A DNA stretch of 64,000 nucleotides from assembly GCF_001746835.1 (NCBI RefSeq), contig NZ_CP016094.1, forward strand, positions 682,001 to 746,000, in the 5' to 3' direction. Below the pieces are notes generated by a model. It did not search any database, was not told where the DNA came from, and saw only the letters and a program-made list of their open reading frames with translations. Shown here one piece after another: positions 35,928 to 44,100 of this stretch; the stretch's first letter is position 1; each line of letters starts with the position of its first letter. Made by a program: the position numbers and the translations under genes. This DNA is from Lacunisphaera limnophila (GTDB taxonomy: Bacteria; Verrucomicrobiota; Verrucomicrobiia; Opitutales; Opitutaceae).

Positions 35928-37148
35928 TTAGGCCACGGGCTGGGGTACGCGTGCCTGGGACAGCGCAAAATGGATTGCCTCAAGGGCCAGGCCCCACTTG
36001 TGCGCGCGGCTCGCCGCGGCGCAGTGACAGCCGGCGGGCGCGGGCTCCCGGGCCCAGCCGAAGACGGCCTCAAGCGGCTGGCCCTGCAGCGGGCACTCGG
36101 CGGCGATCACGCGAAGGTGGTCGGCCCCGTCGGCCAGGTAGGAACAAGTGAGCGAGTGCCCCTCATCCTCCGGGGCCGGGGTGCAGGCCGCTTCGAGAAT
36201 GACCGGCTGCTCCCCCGCCCCACTGAGCCGCAGGTGGTAGTCGAAGGCCAGCGGTTGATTCGAACAGGTGGTGCCGTCGAACCGGAAGCGTGCCGCAAGC
36301 GTGCCGTCCGGTTGCGGGATGAGGTGGACGCGCTCGGCGGCCCATTTGCGCAGAGCCCGGGCGTTGACCGTGTAGCGGATAGTCGCTCGGCCAGGCTCCG
36401 ACTGGCCCAGGGTCCGGTTGGAGACCAGAGCTGCGTGCTGCCGATACGGCGCCCGCCGGTAACGACACGGGGAGAACGAACATCCCTCGCACGGGGTGGC
36501 CAGTGCGGCCGGCCGCCCTGCGGCCACCGGGGCGAGCCCGAATACCGCCAGCATGGATTTTTTCGGATTCAACATCCCGCTGGAGAGCACCTGCAGCGGA
36601 CCGGGCAGCGGGTGCCCGAGGCCTTGGGTGAGGAGATCAAAGAGCCGGTTCTGCTCAGCCACGTCCCACCCCGCATAACCCGGGCTGTAATGGGGCACGG
36701 CCATCAAGCCGTCGTGGCCGGCCGCGTCACACAGGCGGCCGCTCGTGCGGGCGATGAGGTCCTCGACGACGGCCGAGCCGTAGGTCTCGAGGAAGAAATA
36801 CTCATCGGGCTTGCCCTCCTGCCAGAGCTGCCGCGCCTGCGTCTCGCATTCTGCGCCGGCACTCACGGCGACCAGGACGGCCCCGACGGCCCCGTGCGCC
36901 CGGAGATGGTCGAGCAGGCGGGCCGAGGGAAATTCCACCCCGTCGAGTTGCAGGGTAGCGCCGGCGGATTGGAGTTCCACCCGGCGATGATAAGTCCAGG
37001 GCCGGCCGTGCCGCGCATACCAATCACGCGCCCCCGCCATGAGGTCGCGCACCCGCCCGTCCGGTTCGTGGCTGGGCGGATACCCGAGCAGCCGCCGGAA
37101 TTCGGCATCCTGCACCTGATAGTCGGGTTGGGCGTCGTGGGTTTCCAT
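35928..37148 (-). CDS. MetH activation-domain-like protein with Cys cluster
   Basis: 406 residues. The central part (~85-200) matches the AdoMet-binding activation domain of cobalamin-dependent methionine synthase: VSAGAECETQARQLW, DEYFFLETYGSAVVEDL (~116) and HYSPGYAGWDVAEQNRLFDL (~151), the last in the place of MetH RPAPGYPACP...; LQVLSSGMLNPKKSM follows where MetH has its AMWPGASVSG segment. A CEGCSFSPCRYRR motif (~222) adds three closely spaced cysteines that could hold an Fe-S cluster or metal. The C-terminal ~170 residues are unrecognised. Likely role: reductive reactivation of the corrinoid protein with AdoMet or electrons supplied through the Cys cluster. It starts 4 bp after the activase gene. 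Confidence 0.75.
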   Translation of the reverse strand: METHDAQPDYQVQDAEFRRLLGYPPSHEPDGRVRDLMAGARDWYARHGRPWTYHRRVELQSAGATLQLDGVEFPSARLLDHLRAHGAVGAVLVAVSAGAECETQARQLWQEGKPDEYFFLETYGSAVVEDLIARTSGRLCDAAGHDGLMAVPHYSPGYAGWDVAEQNRLFDLLTQGLGHPLPGPLQVLSSGMLNPKKSMLAVFGLAPVAAGRPAALATPCEGCSFSPCRYRRAPYRQHAALVSNRTLGQSEPGRATIRYTVNARALRKWAAERVHLIPQPDGTLAARFRFDGTTCSNQPLAFDYHLRLSGAGEQPVILEAACTPAPEDEGHSLTCSYLADGADHLRVIAAECPLQGQPLEAVFGWAREPAPAGCHCAAASRAHKWGLALEAIHFALSQARVPQPVA

Positions 37149-37152
37149 GGCT

Positions 37153-38802
37153 TCAGCTTTCGGCCACCGGGGTGCCGCCCACCGGGGCGAACTGGCAACC
37201 CTCCACGAAATAATCGAAGAAGCCCGGGTGCGTCTCGAGGCGGCAGTGCTGCACCCGTGAGACGAGCGCCTCCAGCTCGGCGCGCTTCGCCCGGGAAAGC
37301 AGCGCGATGCAGGCTCCCTCGACGGACGCGTTGCCCACCTGCACGATCTTGTCCGCGGGCAGATTCGGGATGAGCCCGATGCGCTTTGACGATTCCAGGT
37401 TCAGGTGCCGGCCGAAACCGCCGGCGAGGTAGAACACGTCGAGCTGCGGGTAATCGATGCCGTATTCGGCGAAGGCGATCTGCAGGCCGGCCACGTTCGC
37501 GCCTTTGGCCTGGGCGAGCACGTTCACATCGCTCTCGTTGAAGGTCACGGGCCGGTCGCCGTCGCTCGCGACCACAAAATCCTGGCCGGCTTCCTCAAAA
37601 CGCCCGAGCTCGTTCATGCGGCCGGTGCGCCGCAACTCGCTGAGCAGGTCCACGAGGCCGGAGCCGCAGAGCCCCTCGGCCGGGACGTCGCCGATCACGC
37701 CGGTTTCCACGCGGCCGTCGTCATGGAGTCGCACCTTCTCGATCGCCCCCGGCAGGCCGGGCATGCCGCAGGTGATCTGGCCGCCCTCGAAGGCGGGGCC
37801 GGCCGGGCAGGAGGCGGCGAGGACCTTGTGCCGGTTGCCGACGATGAGCTCGGTGTTGGTGCCGATATCCATCACCGCGACAACGCGCTCCTCATGAGCC
37901 AGGTCGATGGCGAGCATGCAGGCGGCCGCATCGGCGCCGACGTGCCCGCTGATGATCGGCAGACCCAGCACGCGGGCCTGCGGGTGGATCGGCAGGCCGA
38001 GCCGGCGGGCCGTGTCGGTGAGCGTGGTGGTCGTGCGGGTGCCCGCCGCGATCTCGAGCTCGGTCAGCGACTGGTAGGGACTCTGGCCGATCGAGTGAAC
38101 GGAGAGCCGGAAAAAAAGGTCCCGCATCGTCGAGTTGCCGGCGAGGACGACCTCATAGATCGAGCGCGGATCGACGGGGAACTCCGTGATGGCCCGGCTG
38201 AGGTAGCCGGTGAGCGTGCGCTGCAGCGTCTTGGTGCGGTCCTCCGTGTCGTATTGGATGCGCGCCATCACGTCGGAACCACCGAAACGCTGGGGATTTT
38301 CAAACGAGGAATCGGCGATGACCTCGCCGGTCTCGAGATTCAGCAGCCGGATCACGATCGTCGTCGTGCCGAGGTCGATGGCGAGGCCATGCAGCGGGCC
38401 GGTGCCCCGGTCGATCTCGACGCCGTCGAGCAGGATGCGCTCGCCGTCGCGCGTGACGGCGGGATCAAGCTGCCAGGTGCGCGGCCCGGTGGGCAGGGCG
38501 AAGGCGTGTTTCTCGATCTTCATCGTGCCCCGGCGCATGGTGGCGCAACGCACGGTCCCGGCCTCGGCGGCGATCCGGGTGCAGCACGAGAGACGGAAGT
38601 TGCCCTTGAGGTGCTTCTCCTCCGGGCCGGGCGGCGAGAGGCGGTCCATGCCCGCGGTCACCTCGACGACGCACTCCTTGCACTTGCCCTGTTTTTTGCA
38701 GGAGGTGGGCACCGGGATGCCGAGGCGCTCGCCGCAGGCGAACAACGTCTCGCCCGGCGCAGCCGGGGCGACGAGGCCATTGAAATGCAACTCGACGCTC
38801 AT
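37153..38802 (-). CDS. Corrinoid activation ATPase, RamA/RACE-like (2Fe-2S ferredoxin + ASKHA, DUF4445)
   Basis: 549 residues from ATG 38802; the frame is open further upstream only because it runs through a palindromic repeat. An N-terminal 2Fe-2S ferredoxin domain has cysteines at 23, 35, 41, 44 and 73/74 (VPTSCKKQGKCKECVVEV, LSCCTRI). From ~137 on is an ASKHA ATPase of the DUF4445 class: LAIDLGTTTIVIRLL, VLAGNSTMRDLF, VMDIGTNTELIVGN, GLCGSGLVDLL, YLAGGFGRHLN. Such proteins reduce inactive Co(II) corrinoid to Co(I) with ATP in O-demethylase and methylamine systems and in split methionine synthases. It thus serves the corrinoid protein encoded at 33365. Confidence 0.9.
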   Translation of the reverse strand: MSVELHFNGLVAPAAPGETLFACGERLGIPVPTSCKKQGKCKECVVEVTAGMDRLSPPGPEEKHLKGNFRLSCCTRIAAEAGTVRCATMRRGTMKIEKHAFALPTGPRTWQLDPAVTRDGERILLDGVEIDRGTGPLHGLAIDLGTTTIVIRLLNLETGEVIADSSFENPQRFGGSDVMARIQYDTEDRTKTLQRTLTGYLSRAITEFPVDPRSIYEVVLAGNSTMRDLFFRLSVHSIGQSPYQSLTELEIAAGTRTTTTLTDTARRLGLPIHPQARVLGLPIISGHVGADAAACMLAIDLAHEERVVAVMDIGTNTELIVGNRHKVLAASCPAGPAFEGGQITCGMPGLPGAIEKVRLHDDGRVETGVIGDVPAEGLCGSGLVDLLSELRRTGRMNELGRFEEAGQDFVVASDGDRPVTFNESDVNVLAQAKGANVAGLQIAFAEYGIDYPQLDVFYLAGGFGRHLNLESSKRIGLIPNLPADKIVQVGNASVEGACIALLSRAKRAELEALVSRVQHCRLETHPGFFDYFVEGCQFAPVGGTPVAES

Positions 38803-38811
38803 GGAGTCGGT

Positions 38812-38919
38812 TGTAGGGCGGGGTCGCCGACGGAGGCTTGGCGGAGATGGCGAAGCAACCCCGCCTTTGTGCGAGCATGATATCGCGTACGAGGCGGGGT
38901 TCGGCGACCCCGCCCTACA
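38812..38919. repeat. Type A palindromic repeat with 29-bp internal insertion
   Basis: Starts TGTAGGGCGGGGTCGCCGA and ends TCGGCGACCCCGCCCTACA. Within the left arm about 29 bp (containing GGAGGCTTGGCGGAGATGGC) interrupts the usual GCCGAACCCCGCC. It lies between the mannonate dehydratase and activase genes. Confidence 0.75.
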
Positions 38920-38941
38920 ACAAATCCTGCACAACCCCACC

Positions 38942-40027
38942 TCACCGCTTCCCCTCCAGCGCCATGATCCCGGCCTTCATGAAACCCAGGGCGTAGGCCA
39001 TGCCCGCGTGCCAGGGGGCGGCGCAGCTCATCTGCGGCGCGTGGTCGGGAATGATCACGCCCGCGAATCCGTTCTTCTTCAGAATCGCGAGCACGCGCAG
39101 CACGTCGACCTCGCCGTCGTCGATGAAGGTCTCCTTGTAGTGTGGGACCTTGTCCCGGACGTTGCGCAGGTGCACGTAACCGAGCCGGTTTTGCCGGGCG
39201 TATTGGTCGACCACGTCGTAGATGTCGCCCTCCGTCATCTCGGCGAGCGAGCCGACGCAAAACTCAAGCTGGTTGGCCGGGCTCGGGTTGAGGTCGATGA
39301 CCTTCTGGTAGAGCGACGGCTGGTAGACGAGTCGCGGCTGGCCGCGGATGAAGGGCAGCGGCGGGTCGTCGGGATGCAGGGCCAGGCGCACGCCGGCTTC
39401 CTCGGCCACGGGCAACACCTCATCGAGAAATCGCTGCAGCCGGGACCAGAGCTGCGCGTGAGTCGCGGACGGAATCGTGCCGGTCTCGCGTCCCGGCGCG
39501 GTGGGATCGACGACCATGTTCCAGACGAGACCGTTGGGCATGGGCAGATCGTACGGACCTTCCATGCCGACGGAGGGCGCGTCGCCGCGCGCGTAGTTGC
39601 CCTTGGTGCGGCCGGCCACGCCCGCGATGGAAAAATTGTAGCCCATGATCGGGATACCGGCGCGACCCATCCGGCGCAGGATCGTCTTCACGTTCTCGAT
39701 GTGCTGCGTGCGTTTCGGACCATCGAGCAGGATGTCGCCCCAGTGCGCGGGGTCGAAATTCTCGATCGCCTCCAGCGTGAGCCCGGCGGCCTCGACGCGC
39801 TGGCGCAACTCCGTGAGTTCCTCTTGGGTCCAGAGTTGGTCGGGGTCGCCCGCTTGGCCCCAGCCCCAGTCGGTGCCGAGCGGCTGGTCGTCGGTCGCCG
39901 AGTGTCCCGCCCCACCCCGGAAATAGTCCACGAGATGCGCGATGATGTGGGTGGCGCCGGCCTGCTTCGCAAAGGCGAAGTTCTCCGGCGTGAGCATGTG
40001 GCGGTAAAGGCCGAGACCGAGCTTCAT
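38942..40027 (-). CDS. uxuA: Mannonate dehydratase
   Basis: 361 residues. UxuA family: D-mannonate is dehydrated to 2-keto-3-deoxy-D-gluconate with Mn2+/Fe2+ in the cytoplasm. Seen: ENVKTILRRMGRAGIP, MGYNFSIAGVAGRT (~125), LALHPDDPPLPFIRG (~216), GYVHLRNV, FIDDGEVDVLRV (~301) and CAAPWHAGMAYALGFMKAG (~334-352). Slightly shorter than E. coli UxuA. It is the first gene after the LacI regulator on the same strand and the first of the methyl-transfer run, which ties the corrinoid system to hexuronate breakdown. UxaC and KDG kinase genes are not in the window. Confidence 0.95.
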   Translation of the reverse strand: MKLGLGLYRHMLTPENFAFAKQAGATHIIAHLVDYFRGGAGHSATDDQPLGTDWGWGQAGDPDQLWTQEELTELRQRVEAAGLTLEAIENFDPAHWGDILLDGPKRTQHIENVKTILRRMGRAGIPIMGYNFSIAGVAGRTKGNYARGDAPSVGMEGPYDLPMPNGLVWNMVVDPTAPGRETGTIPSATHAQLWSRLQRFLDEVLPVAEEAGVRLALHPDDPPLPFIRGQPRLVYQPSLYQKVIDLNPSPANQLEFCVGSLAEMTEGDIYDVVDQYARQNRLGYVHLRNVRDKVPHYKETFIDDGEVDVLRVLAILKKNGFAGVIIPDHAPQMSCAAPWHAGMAYALGFMKAGIMALEGKR

Positions 40028-40082
40028 GGGGGTAGGCGGGGCAGCCTACCGGCGCCCCCACCCCAAGCGACCCCGCCTTTGG

Positions 40083-40093
40083 TCAACGGTTGA
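40083..40093. promoter_or_regulatory. Candidate operator upstream of uxuA
   Basis: TCAACGGTTGA, a perfect 11-bp palindrome between the LacI-gene stop and uxuA. A near copy (TCAACAGTTAA) is upstream of the LacI gene, so both could be bound by that regulator. Confidence 0.4.
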
Positions 40094-40099
40094 TTCGCG

Positions 40100-41125
40100 C
40101 TAACGCTTCCTAAGCGAGGCTCCCTCAATCCATTTGCTCTCAACCATTTCCGTTCGTGGATTGACCGGAATACCCAGGTCGCGGTTGGCGATGCGGGCGG
40201 CGAGCAATTCCACCGCCCACGAGCCCATCACCTGCTGGTTTTGCTGCAGCCCGGCGAAGCCCGACCCCTCCACTTCGTGACTCAGCACCACGACCCCGAG
40301 ACTCTTGGGAATGCTGATCTGCAACCGCTTCAACACGGCCCGGAACCGGGCGATCATATCAGGCAGGTGGACAAACACGATGACGTCGGGCCGGTGGTCG
40401 ACCAGCCAGCGCGTCAGGGCCGGCTCCTCAACCTCGCGCAGGCGCAACATCGGCAGCGCGGCATCGGCCCCCAGCCGGTGCTCACACCAGGCGAGGTAAG
40501 CCCCGGAGTGCGCATAGGCGCTGCGGGTGTCCTCGTTCATTCCCAAGACGAGGCCGGGGCGGCGGTAGCCCAGGGCGTGCACGCGATTGAGGGCGTGCAG
40601 GGTGTCGTTGTAGAAATGGCTCGTCACCCGGTGGAGCGGGGTGCGGATGCTCAGGCCGACGGTGACGACCGCCTGCCCGCCCAGTTCGTCGGGAAACTCC
40701 TCGTCGAAATCGGGACTGCCGAAACACAGTAACCCGTCGACTCCCCGGGTCTCCAAGATGGCGGAGAAGCGCCGGTTGGTCATGCCCGGCGCCCGCAACC
40801 AGAATGGCTCGAGCCGGTAGCCCAGCTCGCGCGCGCGCCGCAGCATGCCGTCGTGGATGGCGGCCAGATGCTTGGACTGCTCCCACGGCCGGGCGCTGTC
40901 GTAGAACGAAATCACGCCGAAACAGGCAAGTTGGCGCACATCCCGCGGCTTCCGCAGGTGGCGCATCAGGTCGACGATCCGCGCGTCGGGTTCGTAATGA
41001 AGCTCGCGGGCCAGCGCCAGCACGCGCGCCTTCGTCGCGGCCGAGATGCGCGGGCTGTCGCGCAACGCCAGCGAGACCGCCGAGGGCGACACCCCGGCCA
41101 GTTTCGCGATGTGGCGGACGTTCAT
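40100..41125 (-). CDS. LacI-family transcriptional regulator of the uronate/methyl-transfer run
   Basis: 341 residues. The HTH is at the very N-terminus (VRHIAKLAGVSPSAVSLALR) followed by the hinge helix region (RVLALARELHYEPDARI) and a sugar-binding-type effector domain (GLLCFGSPDFDEEFP, VNRVHALGYRRPGLVLGM-like, VVVLSHEVEGSGFAGLQQN). It stands between the GH115-CE15 gene and uxuA, all on the minus strand, and probably responds to glucuronate, an aldouronate or a downstream uronate intermediate. The C-terminus GASLRKR resembles that of the other LacI protein in the window (GASLRKRRT). Confidence 0.88.
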   Translation of the reverse strand: MNVRHIAKLAGVSPSAVSLALRDSPRISAATKARVLALARELHYEPDARIVDLMRHLRKPRDVRQLACFGVISFYDSARPWEQSKHLAAIHDGMLRRARELGYRLEPFWLRAPGMTNRRFSAILETRGVDGLLCFGSPDFDEEFPDELGGQAVVTVGLSIRTPLHRVTSHFYNDTLHALNRVHALGYRRPGLVLGMNEDTRSAYAHSGAYLAWCEHRLGADAALPMLRLREVEEPALTRWLVDHRPDVIVFVHLPDMIARFRAVLKRLQISIPKSLGVVVLSHEVEGSGFAGLQQNQQVMGSWAVELLAARIANRDLGIPVNPRTEMVESKWIEGASLRKR

Positions 41126-41129
41126 GGGT

Positions 41130-41140
41130 TCAACAGTTAA
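41130..41140. promoter_or_regulatory. Candidate operator upstream of LacI gene
   Basis: TCAACAGTTAA, an imperfect palindrome 5 bp upstream of the LacI start, matching the site at 40083-40093 at 9 of 11 positions. The wider sequence GGTTCAACAGTTAACC is also partly symmetric. Confidence 0.4.
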
Positions 41141-41189
41141 CCTCGGTGGCGCGCGGGGCGAGCGGGAAGCACGGACGGAACCGGCCGGT

Positions 41190-44100
41190 TCAGTGACCCG
41201 CGGGCCGCAGCAGCCGGTTGGCCCAGGCGAGGAAGTGGCTCATATTGGAGCGGTCCTCGTGGCCGCCGTCGTGCTGGCGCCAGGCCAGCTCGCCGTCGAG
41301 CAAGCCGGTGTTGACCGGCGGCATCCGCGCGGCGCGGTAATCCTCGGTCACCCCCAGATCCTTCGCGCCAAGCAGCCGGTACGCGGGCCCGGCGGCCACC
41401 GTGGCCATGTAGCTGCCCGGCTGGTCGAGCCACAGGGCGTCACCCCGTTCCGGGATGCCATAGCTGACGAAGGCCGGACGCGGCGCACACAGCGCGAGCA
41501 ACTGATGCGACTCGACCGGAATGTCGTTCGCTGTCTTCGCCCCAAACGTGGATTCAGCCGCGGCATATTTCAGGAAATTGCCCGCCATCCAGTGGTAGGC
41601 GCCGGAGCTGGCCAGATTCTCCACCGACTCGCCGAAGTCACGGCGATGTGGTTTCATCCCGCCCTCGCCCGAGGAGCCGATCAGCACGACCGCGAAGCGC
41701 GGCTCCAGCGCCATCGCGACGAGCGCGGCCTTGCCGTAGCGGGAAACGCCCTCGATGCCGACGCGCTTGGCGTCCACCGCGGGCAGGGTCTCCAGGTAGT
41801 CGAGCGCACGCGATGCGCCCCAGGCCCAGGCCCGCAACGCGCCCCATTGCTCGGGCGTGCGCCGCTGGCCCTGGTTCACCAAACCGATGATGCCAGCCGT
41901 GAGGCCGGCACCATGGTCGGCCTGGATGCTCGTGGGGCTGAGCCAGACGTACCCCCAGCCGGCGGCGATGAGCTGGTCGGGGGACGGCGGGACGGGCGGT
42001 TCGTACATCCCCGGGAAACTGAAACCCGGCTCATCCGGCATGCTGCCGGAACCGAACATGATCAGCATCGGCACCGGGCCGCGCGCCTCGGCGGGCAGCA
42101 CCACGGCCATCTTGATGGCCACGGCGACGTCGGGATGAGCAGTATTGTCCACTCGCCCGATCACCTGCTGCGCCACCACCGGACGGCCACCCACGGCGGT
42201 TTCGACCGTGCGAGCCACTTCCCATTTAACGCCCGGCATCTGGGTCGGCACGCGTCCGACGATTTCCCGTTCCAGATCCTCGACGATCTCCGGACGGCGC
42301 TCGCGCCACCACTGTTCCGCGGTGGTGATCTTGGCACCGTCCTTGAGCGTCAGCAGTTCCGGCCAGTCCGGGTACGGGTTGGCCCGGGCCTCGTCATAAT
42401 TGGGCGGCGTGGTCGAGCCGGGGTTGGGATTGCGGCCGGGCCGCAGCTGCGTGATCCCGAGCTGGCGGAGCATGTCGGCATGATCCTCCTGCGTCAGCCG
42501 GCCAAGACGCGCACGCTCCTCCGGGCTCACTTGCCAGAACGGCACCGGCTGGCCGGCACGCGGGCTCTCGGGCGGGCCGAGGTGGCTCGGACGGACCCCC
42601 GGCGCCGGGCGCGGGCCGCGGGCCGGTGCAGTCGCGGGCACCGGCGCCGTGTCGATGACGATGCGCTCGAGCACGACCCCGGGCGTGACGAGCCAGAACT
42701 TGAGGGTGTGTTTTCCGGGGACCGCGAGCCGGTGCGTGGTCGCGACGCGGCGCACGCTGTCGGCCACCGCGGCCTCCCAATTGGACTGGGGCGCCCAGGT
42801 GCCGACCTTCACGACCTGCGGCGGCTCGTCGTCGATCGAGATACCGTAACGCAAGCCCTCGCCCGATTGGAAATCCAGCGAGGGAGCCAGGTGGACCTCG
42901 ACCTTGATCTCGCCGGCCGAGAACGTGTGCAGGTCATACTCGAGGCGGGGCGAGTTGCCGCTGGGCACAACCGCGGGTTGCGTCACCGGCATCGTGGTGA
43001 CTCCGCCGAGGGTGCGACCGAAGCCCGGCAACACCTTCCATTGCGTGTCCCCGGTCTGAATGAACCGGTCATAGTGCGGGGCATCGATGGCGAGGTGCCG
43101 GTCCTGCTCGACGAAGCCGGCCACCTCGCCGGTGGGCCGGTGCACGGGCAGCTGCACGGCAAAGCTGCCGGCTGCGCCGGCATCGATCGTGACGGTGGCC
43201 GTTGCGCGCCCGGCGGGCACCGCCGCCCAGTCGGCGCCGAGCTCCAGGCGCACCGAGCGGTCGGTCACCCGTCCGCCGGTGGCGGAGAGCTTCACCCACG
43301 GCTGGTCGGCCGTGACCGTGAAATCGAAAGGTGCCGCGCCGCGGTTGAAGACTTCCACCCAGCGGGTCGCGGCCGGCGCCAGCGCGAGGAGCTCCGGCAA
43401 CACCGGACGCGGCGCACCGTAGACCGGCCAACCGAATTCCGCGCCCTCGATGGCTGCGCCAAGCGAGGCACCGGCACGGGGCAATACCTCATGCACCGCG
43501 GGCATGACCTCCATCTCGGGCGACTGCCAGTACGTGTAGCCAAACTTAATCTGACTCGCCATATGGTTCCACTTGCCGCCACCCAGCTGGTGATACTGAT
43601 CCGCGAGCGCGCGGTCGGCGGCGAACAACTCGCGCGCGCGGGCCGCGTGGACGTTGGCGTCGGTGCGCCCCTGGCGGGCGTGCAGCCGGTTGAGGCCGGT
43701 CGCGACATAAAGCTCGTGCACCCCGGCGCCGGCCTGGACGGGATAAAGCACGAGTTGGAAGAAGGCGTCGTGATACTCCGGCGCGAGGGCGGCCCGAACC
43801 TTCTCCGCGCGGGCCACGAGATCTTGCCACTCGGCCAGCACGCGCTCGGCCTCGCGGTGGTTGGTCAGGCTGTAGGTGTCGGGCGTCAGCAACTCGGGCG
43901 TGCGGCGGCGGTTGAGCTTCGAATAGCCGTTGATCAGGGCCGCGATCTCGGTCGCATGCTTCGCGCCGAACTCGCGCTCCGCCCACTGGCGGGAATAGTC
44001 GGAAAGTTTCTCGTAGGGCCAGCGGGCCGGATCCCACGCGTAGCGGAGGAAGAACTCGAGGGGGAACTCCATCGGCTTGAGGTCGCCGACGTTGACGATC

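Noticed and set aside
32397-38802. Simple split methionine synthase as the full explanation of the corrinoid operon
   Set aside because: Not excluded, but a pterin-binding methyl-THF domain is missing and a UroD-type enzyme takes its place; linkage to uxuA and glucuronidases favours another methyl donor.
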